A stretch of DNA of 64,000 nt from Topomyia yanbarensis (Eukaryota; Arthropoda; Insecta; Diptera; Culicidae). Each line of letters opens with the position of its first letter. Within the stretch, counting starts at the first letter, position 1. A program made the position numbers and the translations under genes. The stretch covers positions 98,939,845-99,003,844 of the forward strand of contig NC_080671.1 of the NCBI RefSeq assembly GCF_030247195.1, read 5' to 3'. Under the pieces are notes generated by a model. It saw only the letters and a program-made list of their open reading frames with translations. It was not told where the DNA came from and ran no database searches. Positions 1 to 10,790 of this stretch are shown piece after piece.

Positions 1-926
1 TCTCGCAGGGCTTTCATTTCATCGTTCTGTTTCCAGGCCTTTTCCAGTTCGTGTCGGAGTTCTCTGATTAACTGGTCCTTTTCGCTGTCCAGAGACTTAA
101 TTTGGTTAGCATAAATTGATGGCTCCTCAATTTTTTTTGAATTCTGCTCGGGCTTCTCCATAAGTAAGGTTGTTATCAATTTTGAATTTGATCACCGCTT
201 CCTCTTTTTTTGTATATCGGACAGGTTCGGTCTGTGGGTCCATGATCACCCTTGCAGTTGCGGCAGAACTTCTCCTTCTTACATGGTTGGGCATTGTGTA
301 TTTCATGTGATTCAGAACAGGTAGCGCAACTCGGGGCTTCAGCGCAGTTTTTCCTGGAGTGTCCGTATTTGGCGCAGCCGTAGCATAGGAGAGGTGATGG
401 ATAGTATTTGCGCACCGGAAGCCGCATGAGTCCGAAAAAAACGTGGGGCGGAAGAGATTGTCCCAAGTAAAGGAATGTTGGTTACCATCTCGTTTGGTTA
501 TTCTCCTGACGTTCAGGATGCCCTGCGAAGCTATATTTTCTTTGAGGTCCTCGGGTGTCATATCAATTGTGTCTACATCGTACACAACGCCTTGGCAAAA
601 GTTGAGAGTGGGGTGGTAGATAATCTCAACGGTAGTGCCATCGACTAGTTGTTTAAGGGTTAGCAACTTCTGGTAGGTCGAATGGGGGCTGGTGCGAAGG
701 GTGTATTCGTGCCTTTTGCCTCCTTGGAAGCACTTACCAGAGCTTTTGGATCTTGACCCAATAACTGCTGCAGAGATTTGTGAATGATGAAAGGATTGGA
801 AGGAAGTTTGGGTGGAGGGGTGGTGGTGGTAGGGTCTTTGTTTTGCTGATCTACTGACAGTGGTGATGTTTTGCGGGGAAATGTCATGCAGCAGCAATCA
901 ATCGAGCAGAACAAATGCCCGAGCAA
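1..926 (-). pseudogene. Gag-like ORF1 of a Jockey-type non-LTR retrotransposon, frameshifted
   Basis: ORF1 of a LINE, an RNA-binding Gag-like protein. On the minus strand an RRM-like stretch (about 660 down to 475, with LKQLVDGTTVEIIYHP and SQGILNVRRI) is followed in another frame by three cysteine knuckles at 176-466: CYGCAKYGHSRKNC, CATCSESHEIHN and CRNCKGDHGPTDRTC. The chain then returns to the first frame (EEAVIKFKIDNNLTYGEARAEF) and continues as a charged, probably coiled-coil segment to the window edge. At least two frameshifts (near 470 and near 190) break it. The N-terminal part around 660-926 is in a third register. The element is cut by the window start, so ORF2 is not seen. Family assignment to the Jockey group is from the RRM-plus-three-knuckle layout; confidence that it is a LINE Gag is high. 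Confidence 0.75.
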
Positions 927-1490
927 ATTATCATGGGCTCAAACACCACACAACTCCTTAAAAAGATCATGAACATGGTCCGCTTCAAATTTCACAACCA
1001 TCAACACACCGTAAAATTGTTTCAATAACCAAAAAATACACCAACGTACGGTTTTGACATGGGATCTACCGGACCATTGCGATGGTGTTTTCATGAGTTG
1101 ATCCCATGGCATACACTACATTAAAATATAGTGGGGGTGAATCTGGACCATGAGAATGGGGGTGTTATGGGCTTCCCGTTTGATCGAATGTTTCTGCGCA
1201 ATAATTTCTAAACTCAAATTTCACTACAGCTACAGGTTAGTACGATTAGGGCAGTAGTAACTTGTGTACTTCTTAAAGCTACTAGTACGTGAGTAGTACG
1301 GATAAGTTATCTTAAAATTAAGACTTACTAACTTACGAATTGAATTAAAATGCACAACTATCAATTGTCAGGCAAATAATCACGTTGCCTGAGCAGAACG
1401 AAGAAAAAAACTATCCACACATAGTAGGCAAGCTCTCGTCTGTGATAGGGCGCTTTTTCTTTTCGCTCTCGGTTTTTCCCGTGCTCGTGG
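927..1490. other. Intergenic, no gene seen
   Basis: AT-rich DNA between two LINE remnants. It may include 5' untranslated sequence of the minus-strand LINE that ends near 926. I see no coding region, RNA gene or terminal repeat here. Confidence 0.4.
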
Positions 1491-1494
1491 ATAG

Positions 1495-1640
1495 TTATAT
1501 CTGCGTTTGAGGCGACGGCTATCACGATATCGAACACATTGTCTGGGCGTGCTCCAAGTGCAGTTCCGCCAGGTCTCGGCTAATGGATACCCTCCGATCA
1601 CCCTTGGTAAATGGCTGGTAACGCGATTACAGACCTCTCT
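1495..1640 (+). pseudogene. 3'-terminal fragment of an I/Loa-type LINE ORF2
   Basis: In the + frame the peptide GDGYHDIEHIVWACSKCSSA followed by ARSRLMDTL matches the cysteine/histidine motif that closes ORF2 of I- and Loa-type LINEs (Cys-x-Cys-Gly, then an IEHxxWxC block). The second cysteine of the expected Cys-x-Cys is a TGA stop here. Nothing recognisable of the reverse transcriptase lies upstream, so this is only a 3' stub. The clade assignment rests on this one motif. Confidence 0.45.
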
Positions 1641-1699
1641 AATGGTCCTTAGCCTCTGCTTTCTTTTTTTCTCGCTCTCAGAAGTCTCCAGTACTGCTT

Positions 1700-2479
1700 T
1701 GTGACGCCGACTCGCATCAGAGCGCTACCAGGTGATTGTCTTCACTCTCACCTTTGTACTGGCATATATCAAAATTCCATTGCGTGCTTTTTTTTACAGT
1801 ACAGGTCGTACCGTCAACGATGTGCCATAAACTGCAAGCTTGATTCGTCTCTTCTCTATCATGGTTAACCACACTCTCTTCCCTGTAAATTGCCGGTTTT
1901 ACGATGCTGAAATCAAATCCCCATGAAAATGTCTCTCTCAAGTAAATAGGCCGTTGTTAGAAAAGTTGAATTTGAGATTCGAGTGTGTATCTTCGTTGCG
2001 AGCGGTTGACTCTCGTAGAGCTCCCTTCGTGTCGGTTAATTTTCATCATTTTTGCCACAGTTTACTGTCTCCCGGTTGTCAAAAGTGTTAATAACGGTGC
2101 AATTTAACAATTATACAAAGTGAAGTGGTTTATAAAACCATTTTTCGGCATATTTTCGACAGACGCGAGTGGTAACAGTTTGTGAAAATTGAATTCCGGC
2201 AAATGAAAAAATATCTTTTCCTCGCATTACGGGCCGTCGATTCCCGATGCAAATTACAATGAAAGTGTACACAAAACATCTAGAAACACAGTGTACATTG
2301 TGGGAATGGTGAAAAATGGTTTTTCAGAGAAAAAAATTCGATCCGAAAAGTGAAAAAATTTGGCAATAAGAAAAATTGACATTCAAATAATTTGCGTTTC
2401 ACCAGCGACTAGCGACTACCAGGTGTCGCCCAAAATTCTTCACCCGAAAAATAGATGGCAAAGCAGCCGGTCGGTGCTC
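1700..2479. other. Unassigned region, no gene supported
   Basis: There is a short open frame starting ATGGCAAAGC at 2455 that runs into an interspersed repeat. The sequence before it looks like a 5' untranslated leader (long, no ATG-rich start), possibly of a LINE or of a host exon. I could not match the peptide to any family. Confidence 0.3.
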
Positions 2480-3640
2480 AGCTAATTTCGTCCGTGTCCC
2501 TTGTCACCTTTTTGCCTTTCTCAATAGAAAGGTATTGCAATTGCTCTGAAAACCGACTTTTTAACGGAGGCCCGAAGGGCCGAGTGACATATACCATTCG
2601 ATTCAGTTCGTCGAGTTCGGCAAATGTCTGTGTGTGTATGTATGTGTGTATGTATGTATGTGTGTGTGTATGTGCGTATGTGTGTGTGTATGTGACCAAA
2701 AATGTCACTCATTTTTCTCAGAGATGGCTGAACCGATTTTGACAAACTTAGTCTCAAATGAAAGGTGCAACGTTCCCATAGGCTGCTATTGAATTTCTAA
2801 TGGATCCGACTTCCGGTTCCGGAATTACAGGGTGATGAGTACGAACACGCAGAAAATGTCGATTTTAATAAATTCTGCAATGAATGTATAAAGGTGAATT
2901 TTTTTCCAAAATATGACCACAACTGCTTCGATTTGTAGTATTAGGTCACTAACATCCATTCAAAGTCTATTTGGCCACATTGGCCACCATCATCGGTTCC
3001 GGAAGCCCCGGCGGAAGTATCTAAATTCAGAATAACAGTCACATCGGTTTCTCGGAGATGGCTAGACCGAATCAACCAAACTTAGTCTCAAATGAAAGAT
3101 GTTGCGTCCCCGTAAATGGCTATTAAATTTTATCCCCAACCGACTTCCGGTTCCGGAGTTACGGGTTGTGGCGTGCGATCACATAGCAAATTGTGATTCA
3201 AACCGATACTCCGATGGAAGCAAAAAAGGTAAAAATTTCGCCAAAATGTCTCTCAAATAACTTAACTGTGCAGTTCTAGGTCACCGACGGCCAAACAAAC
3301 TTTCGTTGACTACATTGACTACCATAGACGCTTCCGGAAGTGCCCGGGAAAAGCGGCCATCTTTCAAAATTTACGAACTCACATCAGTTTCCCGGAGAAT
3401 GCTTGGGCCGATTTTCACAAACTTAGCCCCAAATGATAGCTATAATATCCCCACAGATGTCTATAAAATTTCGTACGGATCGCTTATATGGGTCCGGAAA
3501 TATAGACTAAATCGTCCGGTCACATATGAAATTCCCATATAAGTCGGAACTCTAATTTTTTTTCAAAGGGGGGACCCCATTAAATTTCAGAAATCGAATT
3601 CGTATTTTTGATGCCAAACATCTTTAAAATGCATGAAACG
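2480..3640. repeat. Interspersed repeat with GGCCC-A-GGGCC core, GT microsatellite and repeated 'scan' modules
   Basis: A multi-module repeat. It opens with a short hairpin (CCTTTCTCAATAGAAAGG at about 2514), then a GGCCCGAAGGGCC palindrome near 2571, a GT-rich microsatellite, and then three successive copies of a module containing GAGATGGCT(A/G)...CCGA, CAAACTTAG, CAAATGAAAG and a 'cttccggttccgga' box (near 2720, 3055 and 3395). Similar modules recur at 7645-8440. This is typical of abundant Aedes-group repeats. It has no coding capacity that I can see and runs into the assembly gap. Confidence 0.6.
2627..2697. repeat. (GT)n/(GTAT)n microsatellite
   Basis: About 70 bp of alternating TGTG and TATG units inside the interspersed repeat. 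It gives rise to spurious cysteine/valine- or threonine/histidine-rich open frames on both strands. Confidence 0.9.
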
Positions 3641-3734
3641 TCGAGATTTTATGTTATCTCGAAAAATTTTTTTTTATAAATATCGACTTTTTGGGACTTT
3701 GCCGATTTCGCACCTTTTTTTTTCAGTTCAATAT

Positions 3735-4234
3735 NNNNNNNNNNNNNNNNNNNNNNNNNNNNNNNNNNNNNNNNNNNNNNNNNNNNNNNNNNNNNNNNNN
3801 NNNNNNNNNNNNNNNNNNNNNNNNNNNNNNNNNNNNNNNNNNNNNNNNNNNNNNNNNNNNNNNNNNNNNNNNNNNNNNNNNNNNNNNNNNNNNNNNNNNN
3901 NNNNNNNNNNNNNNNNNNNNNNNNNNNNNNNNNNNNNNNNNNNNNNNNNNNNNNNNNNNNNNNNNNNNNNNNNNNNNNNNNNNNNNNNNNNNNNNNNNNN
4001 NNNNNNNNNNNNNNNNNNNNNNNNNNNNNNNNNNNNNNNNNNNNNNNNNNNNNNNNNNNNNNNNNNNNNNNNNNNNNNNNNNNNNNNNNNNNNNNNNNNN
4101 NNNNNNNNNNNNNNNNNNNNNNNNNNNNNNNNNNNNNNNNNNNNNNNNNNNNNNNNNNNNNNNNNNNNNNNNNNNNNNNNNNNNNNNNNNNNNNNNNNNN
4201 NNNNNNNNNNNNNNNNNNNNNNNNNNNNNNNNNN
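3735..4234. other. Assembly gap (500 N)
   Basis: Exactly 500 undetermined bases, a length that suggests a nominal rather than measured gap. Reading frames crossing it are artefacts. Confidence 0.99.
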
Positions 4235-4299
4235 ATTCGACGTCTGAAAATTGGATCTATCGACACTGACTATATTTGTCCACACGTGGTTCATGAAAC

Positions 4300-5281
4300 G
4301 GGTCGACCTTTGAGCTTTGATTTAACTCTCGACGCCTCTTTTGCTTCTTGCCTGCAGCTATTACATCACTATTTGAGCTCTCGTCCACGTGAGCCGCTTA
4401 AATGCTGACTCCATTATCGTGACAGGAGCTGTTGGAACATAATTTGCGTCCGTTTTCGTCAACTTTCTTTCAAAATCTGGAGCTTGGTTGTCTGTTACAA
4501 CAATCAAGGCTTGCTCATCTAAAATCGACACGTTAATAATATTTTTTCATTTCTACTCGCTTATATCATACATCCATGAGCCATTTAGCTCCTGTTTCCG
4601 CGAGTCATTAAGCTCCCGAACGATCTACTAGATTAGTCCCCAACGATGAACTCATCCTACTCCGACCGATAGTTCCCCGACGGAGGAGTTCCAACCGACA
4701 GAAATACCCACTTACTTTAGCCATTTAGCTCCCAGCTTTATCAAGATCTACTCGGATATTATCCGGCGATGAACTAACCTACTCTGACTGAGAGTTCCCT
4801 GGTAGCGAGATTTCTCTCGGTGCCATTGTTTGTTTTGTGAGCCAATAAGCTCCCATTTTTGACGATAGTCGGATAGTCCACGCAGGGAATTTCACGGCGG
4901 TAGATTTCTCCCGATACCGATGTTCATTTCCGTGTGCCATTTAGCTCCCCGCCTCGCCCGATCTATTCGATCTAGTTCTCGGCGGTGGATCTAATCTACT
5001 TAACGGGCCAGTCAGTAAATGCTGAGGTCTGACCTGCGATTCCGGGTGGAGCGTAGCTTCCAGTTCACTGGCGCCTCAACGATGCGTTGTTAGCTATTCA
5101 ATGCGGTCTACTCGCTTTAATCCCCATTGCATGCTACACCGCCGCTACGTCAAGTACTACTCAGCTAGTTCTAAGTGCCGGAAAAGCCAATTTGTGGTTT
5201 CACGGCGGCTTTCTAGTGAATGGAGCTACTTTGTTGTTTCCCTTCGCCACTTTCTCTGTAGCTCAAAGAGCATACTCGTAA
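4300..5281 (-). repeat. Tandem-repeat 3' untranslated region of an R1-like LINE
   Basis: Degenerate units of roughly 95-120 bp, each marked on the + strand by a box like gCCATTTAGCTCCC (near 4578, 4719, 4837 and 4932), a 'gatctactcgat' block, and a 'tttctcccgataccga' box. The region directly follows (in minus-strand sense) the C-terminal domain at 5282-5830. The same boxes follow the second R1-like element (27641-28202) and occur alone at 32540-32720. I infer it is the 3' UTR of this LINE family. Confidence 0.55.
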
Positions 5282-5795
5282 TCACTCTGTTGACGGCGTC
5301 CCAGATATGCTCGTCGTGACATATTTCTTCGATGATATTGTCAACCAGGTGACACCAGGTGTACCCCTTCGGATTTCTTCGAACCTATTGCATTCGAAAA
5401 TCACGTGTTCCGGTGTCTCTTGCATGTTCACACACTCCGGGCAAAGAAGTGACGAAGCGTGGCCAATTCGATGCAGATACTTCCGGAAGCATCCATGCTT
5501 GGACAAGAACTGCGTCAAATGGAAGTTCACCTCTCAATGCTTTCTATATACCCAGTAGCGTCTGGCTCAAATGGCACGTTCCCCATGTTGATCGGAGATT
5601 TGTGCCACTTTCCTTTCTTCGAGTTATCTCACTTGCATTTGTTCGCTTGTAGCATTCCACGAGTGATGCAGATGGGAATCATCCCTGCAATTACGCATAC
5701 AGTCTTCGACGATATCGTTCTGTATGCACTCGCGACACGAAGAGCCATTAGGCGAAACGTGTTTGTCAGCTTCGTCTGGTTCCGCACCGGGATTT
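5282..5795 (-). pseudogene. C-terminal domain of an R1-like LINE ORF2
   Basis: Minus-strand peptide with NFHLTQFLSKHGCFRKYLHR, then the zinc-finger-like motif CPECVNMQETPEHVIFEC, which ends R1-clade ORF2 proteins. Upstream of it (about 5530-5795) is a weaker match to the region between polymerase and finger, with stops. The same domain is present in the second copy at 28326-28820. The polymerase core that should lie between this and the endonuclease is absent, so the element has a large internal deletion. Confidence 0.65.
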
Positions 5796-6314
5796 TCACC
5801 GTCTGGCGGAACCTTCGTTGAACATTCTTACATCCAGCTTCGCCAGAACTTCTAACAACTTGTAACTCCTTGCGCTGGTCAGCCTGCTACCCCACTCCAC
5901 GGCCCAAGTGTTAAAATCTCCTCCTATAACAACCGGCGTTCGTCCGACTAACGAGTCTGTTAGTGCGTCCAGCACCCGGTTGTACTGCTCTGGTGTCAAC
6001 CATGAAGGAGCATTACAGCTACATACGAATACGCCGTTGATCCTGGCGATCACGAAGCTTTCGTGTGTGTTATCCATCATCTCTTGGATAGGAAAACCGC
6101 CCACTACTTGGATTGCAGCCATCCCTACACTATCCACCACCCAGGCACCGTTATCTCGAGGAACACGATACGGCTCTGCAATAATTGTAACGTCGCACAT
6201 CGTTTCTGTCGTTGACTGCCGCAACAGTTGCTGTGCAATGTCGCAATGATTGAGATTTAGCTGGGTTATCTCCATCATTTTTGGCCTGTTTTCGCCTTTT
6301 TGTAAACAGAGCAT
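5796..6314 (-). pseudogene. Endonuclease domain of an R1-like LINE ORF2
   Basis: APE-type endonuclease that nicks target DNA before reverse transcription. The 172-residue frame contains the N-terminal LNLNHCDIAQQLL block, the catalytic-region AEPYRVP, and VIGGDFNTWAVEWGS, where Asp-x-Asn is the conserved metal-site motif; these residues are intact. It overlaps the gag frame slightly at its 5' side, as usual for R1-type ORF1/ORF2. The frame stops after the endonuclease and the polymerase is missing, so it cannot support transposition. A diverged relative is at 30812-31189. Confidence 0.75.
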
Positions 6315-7306
6315 TCGAAGCCTCCCGTCATGTGGGCATTTCCGTCCTTCGGTTTGTACCTTGGTTGCTTCGTGCAGTCTCTAGCAACGTGTCCCTTTTC
6401 TCCGTATTTTCTACCTGTCCGACCCCCATACGATTTCCAACTCCGGATAGTCGCTGGCACATCCAGGTTGCACTGCTCTATCAGTGCACCCTTCAGTTCT
6501 TCAACGGTCGTTATCTCATCTAGACCCTTGCACTCGACTACGGCTTCCTGTGACAGGGCTCTAACGTTCGCTTCGCACCTCAATGATTTAGCAACGAGCT
6601 CTTAACGGAAGGATCCTTCTTCAGCTCGAAGATCATCTCGCCCTGCTGAGTGCACCTCGTTCTAACAACGTTCTCTCCCAACTTCTCGAGCTCTGGGTCC
6701 TCTCTCACTTTCTTGAGAAGAGCGGCGTAGGACGTCGTATCGTTCGCTTCGACGATTAGTGCAACTTGTACCTCTCCCGAGAAGGCATCCGTTTCTCTTT
6801 CTTCTTTTCTTCCTTTTGTTTCCGTTCCCTCTGCTTCGCCTGCTGGCTTCCCACAATGCGCCAACCACGGTCTTCCCAACGTTCCTCCAACTCGCTCTGC
6901 TGCTTTTTCGTATCTCTTGCTCTCTCGACGTGTTTCTCATTCATTTCACCGAGCGAGTGTTATGGTGAAGCTTCAGTGTCACCTCAGTTTCTGCCGTCGC
7001 ATGTTCTGTAGCTTCCATCAGAGTTTTTTCGGCTGATTGAGCTCTCATCAAGAGCGCCTTCTGCTCGCATTCTGCAGCTGTTACGACCGATTTGATACTC
7101 GTCACTAGCTGCTTCACCTTGTTGTGCACATTGTGCTTGTCCTTCGCGAACTCATTGAGCTCATCGACCTTTTTCCTCGTCTCCCTCGAGTACCACTTCC
7201 GAAGATGTGCGTCATTTTGGGTGGTGCCGATAGCTGATCTTGAAGTGAACAATCGATTCGGTAACCTCATCTCACGTTGGTTTCCTCGTTGCTCACTCTG
7301 TGCCAA
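6275..7306 (-). pseudogene. Gag (ORF1) of the same R1-like LINE, frameshifted and deleted
   Basis: Three minus-strand segments in different registers: an N-terminal charged coiled-coil-like part (6941-7306), a middle part with VQVALIVEANDTTSYAALLK (6580-6879), and a C-terminal part (6275-6583) with ECKGLDEITTVEELKGAL and a zinc knuckle remnant KYGEKGHVARDC. Only one damaged knuckle remains, and the join SYGGRTGRKYGEKG suggests a deletion of the first knuckles. Order and spacing match ORF1 directly upstream of the ORF2 endonuclease. The gene is dead. Confidence 0.7.
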
Positions 7307-7414
7307 ACCAATTTTAGCAGCAGGGAGGTCATGCTAGGGTTGAGGCTATCCTTCATGGGGATTAGTGTTCAGAGCCGGATTGGCGTAAAATCGGGAATGC
7401 TCCAACCGAACCTA

Positions 7415-7640
7415 CACACCTAGAAAAAATCGTGTAAATTTACGTCTGTTGACCCTGACATATACGAGCATAAAAAATGACTTAGTTTTACGTTTGATTT
7501 TAATTTTACATGACATTGAATTTCGTAAAACATGTAATTTTACTCCACATATGGCGTTTGTTCTGAATGCTAGCAAGTGTAATTATATGTCATTGCGCGT
7601 GTAAAGTATATGTTTTAGGTAAAATTAAATGAAACACTTC
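7415..7640. mobile_element. MITE copy 1, truncated
   Basis: Starts CACACCTAGAAAAAATCGTG and is about 85-90% like the first 220 bp of the complete copy at 7739-8063. Its far terminal repeat is not present. It lies 100 bp upstream of the complete copy in the same orientation. Confidence 0.6.
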
Positions 7641-7644
7641 CTGT

Positions 7645-8440
7645 CCCTGATGCCCCCAGTTATGTGTGTGTGTATGGGTGTGTCATTTGAACTCACACAT
7701 TTTTTTTCAGTGCTGGCTAAGCCGATTTTCACAAACTACACCACCTAGAAAAAATCGTGTAAATTTACGTCTCCTAACCCTGACATATTCGAGCATCAAA
7801 AATGACTTACTTTTACGTTTTATTTTAATTTTACATGACGTTGAATTTCGCAAATCATGTAAAATCATATAATTTTACGCCACATATGGCGTTTGTTCTA
7901 AATGGCAGTGCGTGTAATTTTATGTCATTGCGCATGTAAAGTATATGTTTCATGTAAAATTAAACGGAGCGCGGTTATATTTCGTCATTTCGTGAATTAC
8001 GGTTTACTAAATTATGTCATGCTTGCAATTACGTCAACGATAAAATTCATATTTTTTGGTGTGTATGGTATAACGCTTCAATTAGCTGTTATTGAATTTT
8101 TAGTTGATCTGATCTCCGGTTTCGGATTTACGGGTTGAAGAGTGCGATCACATAGCAAGTTCCCATATAAACTGGTAACACCATGATGTCGAAATGGTGT
8201 AATATATATTATTGGATTTGCAGGTCTAGAGCTCTTATGACCAATCAAAGTAGCTTTGACTATATTGACCACCTATAACGGTACTTGAGTCCCCCGGAGA
8301 ACTCGCCAAGTTCCTAAACTAATATCACACCTATTTCCTAGTGTATTATTGATCGATGTTTACAAACTTGATTTCAAATAAAAGATAAATTAGTCCTATT
8401 GAATGCTATTGAATTTCATTTGGTTCTGACTTTTGGTTCC
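7645..8440. repeat. Second copy of the GT-microsatellite interspersed repeat, split by a MITE
   Basis: The modules seen at 2640-3540 reappear: a GT-rich run (7665-7690), TTTTCAGTGCTGGCTAAGCC, CACAAAC, then after the MITE 'cttcaattagctgttattgaattt', 'ctccggtttcgga' and 'gatcacatagcaa'. The repeat reads through if 7739-8063 is removed, which shows the MITE inserted later. Confidence 0.6.
7739..8063. mobile_element. MITE copy 2, complete, TA target duplication
   Basis: A 325-bp element with imperfect inverted ends (CACCACCTAGAAAAAAT... and ...ATTTTTTGGTGTG) flanked by TA on both sides (7737-7738 and 8064-8065). It is AT-rich with many TTTAC/GTAAA motifs and no coding capacity. TA duplication suggests a Tc1/mariner-type or similar transposase moved it. 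Confidence 0.6.
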
Positions 8441-8444
8441 GAAG

Positions 8445-8705
8445 TTACAGGTTGGTTAGGAGGGTCGGTTGTTCGTGTGTGAAGTGAAATCCCCAAATTG
8501 CTGGCATTTCGGGACGTGTTTTGGGTGTTTTATCGCTGGAAAAGTGTACCAAAGGATCGTCGGATAGTTGGAGATTATGGAGTGCGCCGGAGGAAATAGA
8601 TTCCTGGAGTGTGATGGCCCGAAAAAGCGCTTCACGGAGGTTTTCCTTTCCCGCATCGTCAGGAGCGAAAACAAGCGGGGCGTATGAATACATCTCCGTG
8701 CCCAC
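8445..8705 (-). CDS. Unrecognised 86-residue open frame
   Basis: I do not recognise this protein. The minus-strand frame has a balanced, soluble-protein-like composition (for example LREALFRAITLQESISSGAL and SDDPLVHFSSDKTPKTRPEM), unlike the low-complexity frames around it. It abuts TIR-type repeats at 8736 and the interspersed repeat below 8440. It could be an exon or retrocopy fragment of a host gene, a piece of a transposon gene, or chance. No splice sites or promoter could be assigned. Confidence 0.2.
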   Translation of the reverse strand: MGTEMYSYAPLVFAPDDAGKENLREALFRAITLQESISSGALHNLQLSDDPLVHFSSDKTPKTRPEMPAIWGFHFTHEQPTLLTNL

Positions 8706-8735
8706 TGCTCAGCACTACTCTGCGAACGCTGTTGC

Positions 8736-9237
8736 CAGGGTTGCCACTATTTTTCAAAGATTATCTGGCAGATCAACTAAAAATGTCTGGCAAAATCTGT
8801 CATTTAAAAGCGACCTCAAAGTCATCAATATTTATCATTAGATTTTTGATAAATTTTGGAAAACATGCCCCAAATTTCCAAAATGTGAGTGCAAACACTT
8901 CTTTAATTTGAAAATCTGGCAGAATGAGAGGATTGACTTTTTGTCTGGAAGCAGAGATGCCAGGTACTTTTTTCAAATGTCTGCAATAATAATTTTAAAA
9001 GTCTGGGAAGAACAAAAAATGTTAGGAAAGCTAGTGTAACCAAAAGCCTTTATATTCAAAAATCTGCAAATATCTGCAACAAAACTTTAAAATCTGCAAA
9101 TATCTGCAACCAAACTAGAAAATCTGCGTCATCCAAAAAATCTACAGCTTAAATTAAAAGTCTGCGAATTTGCAGACTTGTCTGCAAATCTGGCATCTCT
9201 GTCTGGAAGCTGCAAAAAACAGCCCCCTGGCAACCCT
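8736..9237. mobile_element. Non-autonomous element with AGGGTTGCCA termini
   Basis: The two ends are inverted: CAGGGTTGCCA at 8736 and TGGCAACCCT at 9228-9237. The interior is AT-rich, with many CTGGCA/TGCCAG words, and has no coding capacity. A hAT-type MITE sits inside (8952-9201). No clear target duplication was found, so the exact ends are uncertain. Confidence 0.45.
8952..9201. mobile_element. hAT-type MITE, 8-bp target duplication TCTGGAAG
   Basis: A 250-bp element with inverted ends CAGAGATGCCAG and CTGGCATCTCTG, flanked by the 8-bp direct repeat TCTGGAAG (8944-8951 and 9202-9209). An 8-bp duplication and CAG-starting ends are hallmarks of hAT transposons. The interior has tandem 'aaatctgcaaatatctgcaa' units near 9060-9120. 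Confidence 0.75.
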
Positions 9238-9573
9238 ATACCATCATATGGAGTTTGACAGCGACCAACATATATGGGGCGTTATAGCTATAAAGCCCCA
9301 AACAAAGAATTATGTTCGGTACTATACACGATATTCAAGCGTTCCACACGACGTTTTGCATCTTATGGGATGATTTAATACCATATTATTCAGAAAATGA
9401 ATATTTAGTAACTAATTACAGCTTTTAATCATTCGATTCAAAATTAATGTTTTGATTTTCATGGCAGTGATGCTGGCTGTACAGAGACGTTGTTCTTGAC
9501 AGGGGGCTGGCAAAAAACTCTTGCTGTGCCAGATAAATCTGGCATAATGACATCTCGTTGAGTGCTGGCTGCA

Positions 9574-9946
9574 CAGAAAAAAATATTTTGTAATTTTAAG
9601 TTTATTTTCATGCACATATTTGGAGCATGAATATAAATGTAAAATTAAGTTCTACCACAAATACACACGACTTGTCGTGCTTTCTTCAACGAATTTTAGT
9701 AGAATTTTACACGTGGATTGAAAATTACAGTTTCTTTAAACGGAAAACCAATGCACTTCAATGTATTTTTACTCGAAAACTGCTGTAAAATGATCGACAT
9801 GTAATATTACACGAATGAAAGTGTAAAATTGTATGCTGTTTGATGCTCCAATTGATTTTAACGTAATTTTTAATCAAATTTTTGATTCAATCGTTGTATG
9901 TTTACATTCGTATTGATTTACATGTCGTTTAAATTTCATTATTTTT
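9574..9946. mobile_element. AT-rich MITE-like element
   Basis: Imperfect inverted ends (CACAGAAAAAAAT... and ...ATTTTTAGGTGTG) and an interior dense in GTAAAATT/AATTTTAC words resemble the family at 7415-8063. No coding capacity, and no target duplication could be read. Confidence 0.4.
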
Positions 9947-10149
9947 AGGTGTGTGGGAGTGTATTATTGGGTGTGCATGGGAATCGTGTGAGCGACGGGA
10001 GTGAGTGATGAGCGAGCTCAGTATGTTGTTGTATCTCGGTGCACACAGCGAAACAGAAATATGGAGAGTTTGCATGTTTTCTATTTCCGTCTCTTTTATT
10101 CTGCTGTGATTTTTATGCATTCTCGGGAGTGTACTTCTGGTGAGTATTC

Positions 10150-10790
10150 GGCGAGTGTATAGACCGATTATCAGTGCGGTAAAATATCAATTTCAAACGA
10201 AAATATTCGTTTCAATTGAAACTGCGAGCCTTTCACTGTAAGCATACCACCACTATATCAGTTGAGTTCTGCTGCCGTCTTCGTTTGAGTCGCTCAGAGT
10301 TCACTGTCAATTGAATAACAGGTTCTGGTCATTTGACGTTTTTGCCTGTTTAGTTTCTATTGAAAACCTACCTCACATTAGCATGGTCTCAGTTAATGGA
10401 AGTGAACCATTCCAATGAACCACTCACAAATGAATATGAATGAACACTCACTGAGATGAAAATAACTCCGACCAAGATAATAAATACATATAGGGTAAAG
10501 GCTATGATAAGACGAGACAACTCAAGACGGATACAGGTAGGAACATTTTTTCTCTGTATGAGTGAGGTTGTCATTTTTTCGAGTGTTGTTTTGATTTGGT
10601 AATAATTATTTTTTATCAGTAGTTTCGAGATAAAAATGTAAAACCCGGCCTTTTCTCTCTTTTCACCGTGCGCCAAAGAACCGGGATGCTCGTCCGGATG
10701 ATTATGTTTACTACCAGCGGCCCGGTGGGCATGCTTAATTTTACAAGTTTAAACAAATTCACTCAAAAATCACAAATGTACCGACCCTTT
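10150..10790. other. Intergenic repeat-like DNA, no gene seen
   Basis: The stretch near 10165-10235 is weakly similar, inverted, to 12910-13000, so the inverted-repeat structure around 11.7 kb may extend this far out. Short open frames here have no recognisable domain. Confidence 0.3.

Noticed and set aside
2455..2757. Open frames rich in Val/Cys/Tyr or Thr/His
   Set aside because: They are translations of the GT microsatellite and the interspersed repeat, on both strands.
3633..4294. Several 190-205 codon open frames on both strands
   Set aside because: They consist almost entirely of undetermined residues across the 500-N gap.
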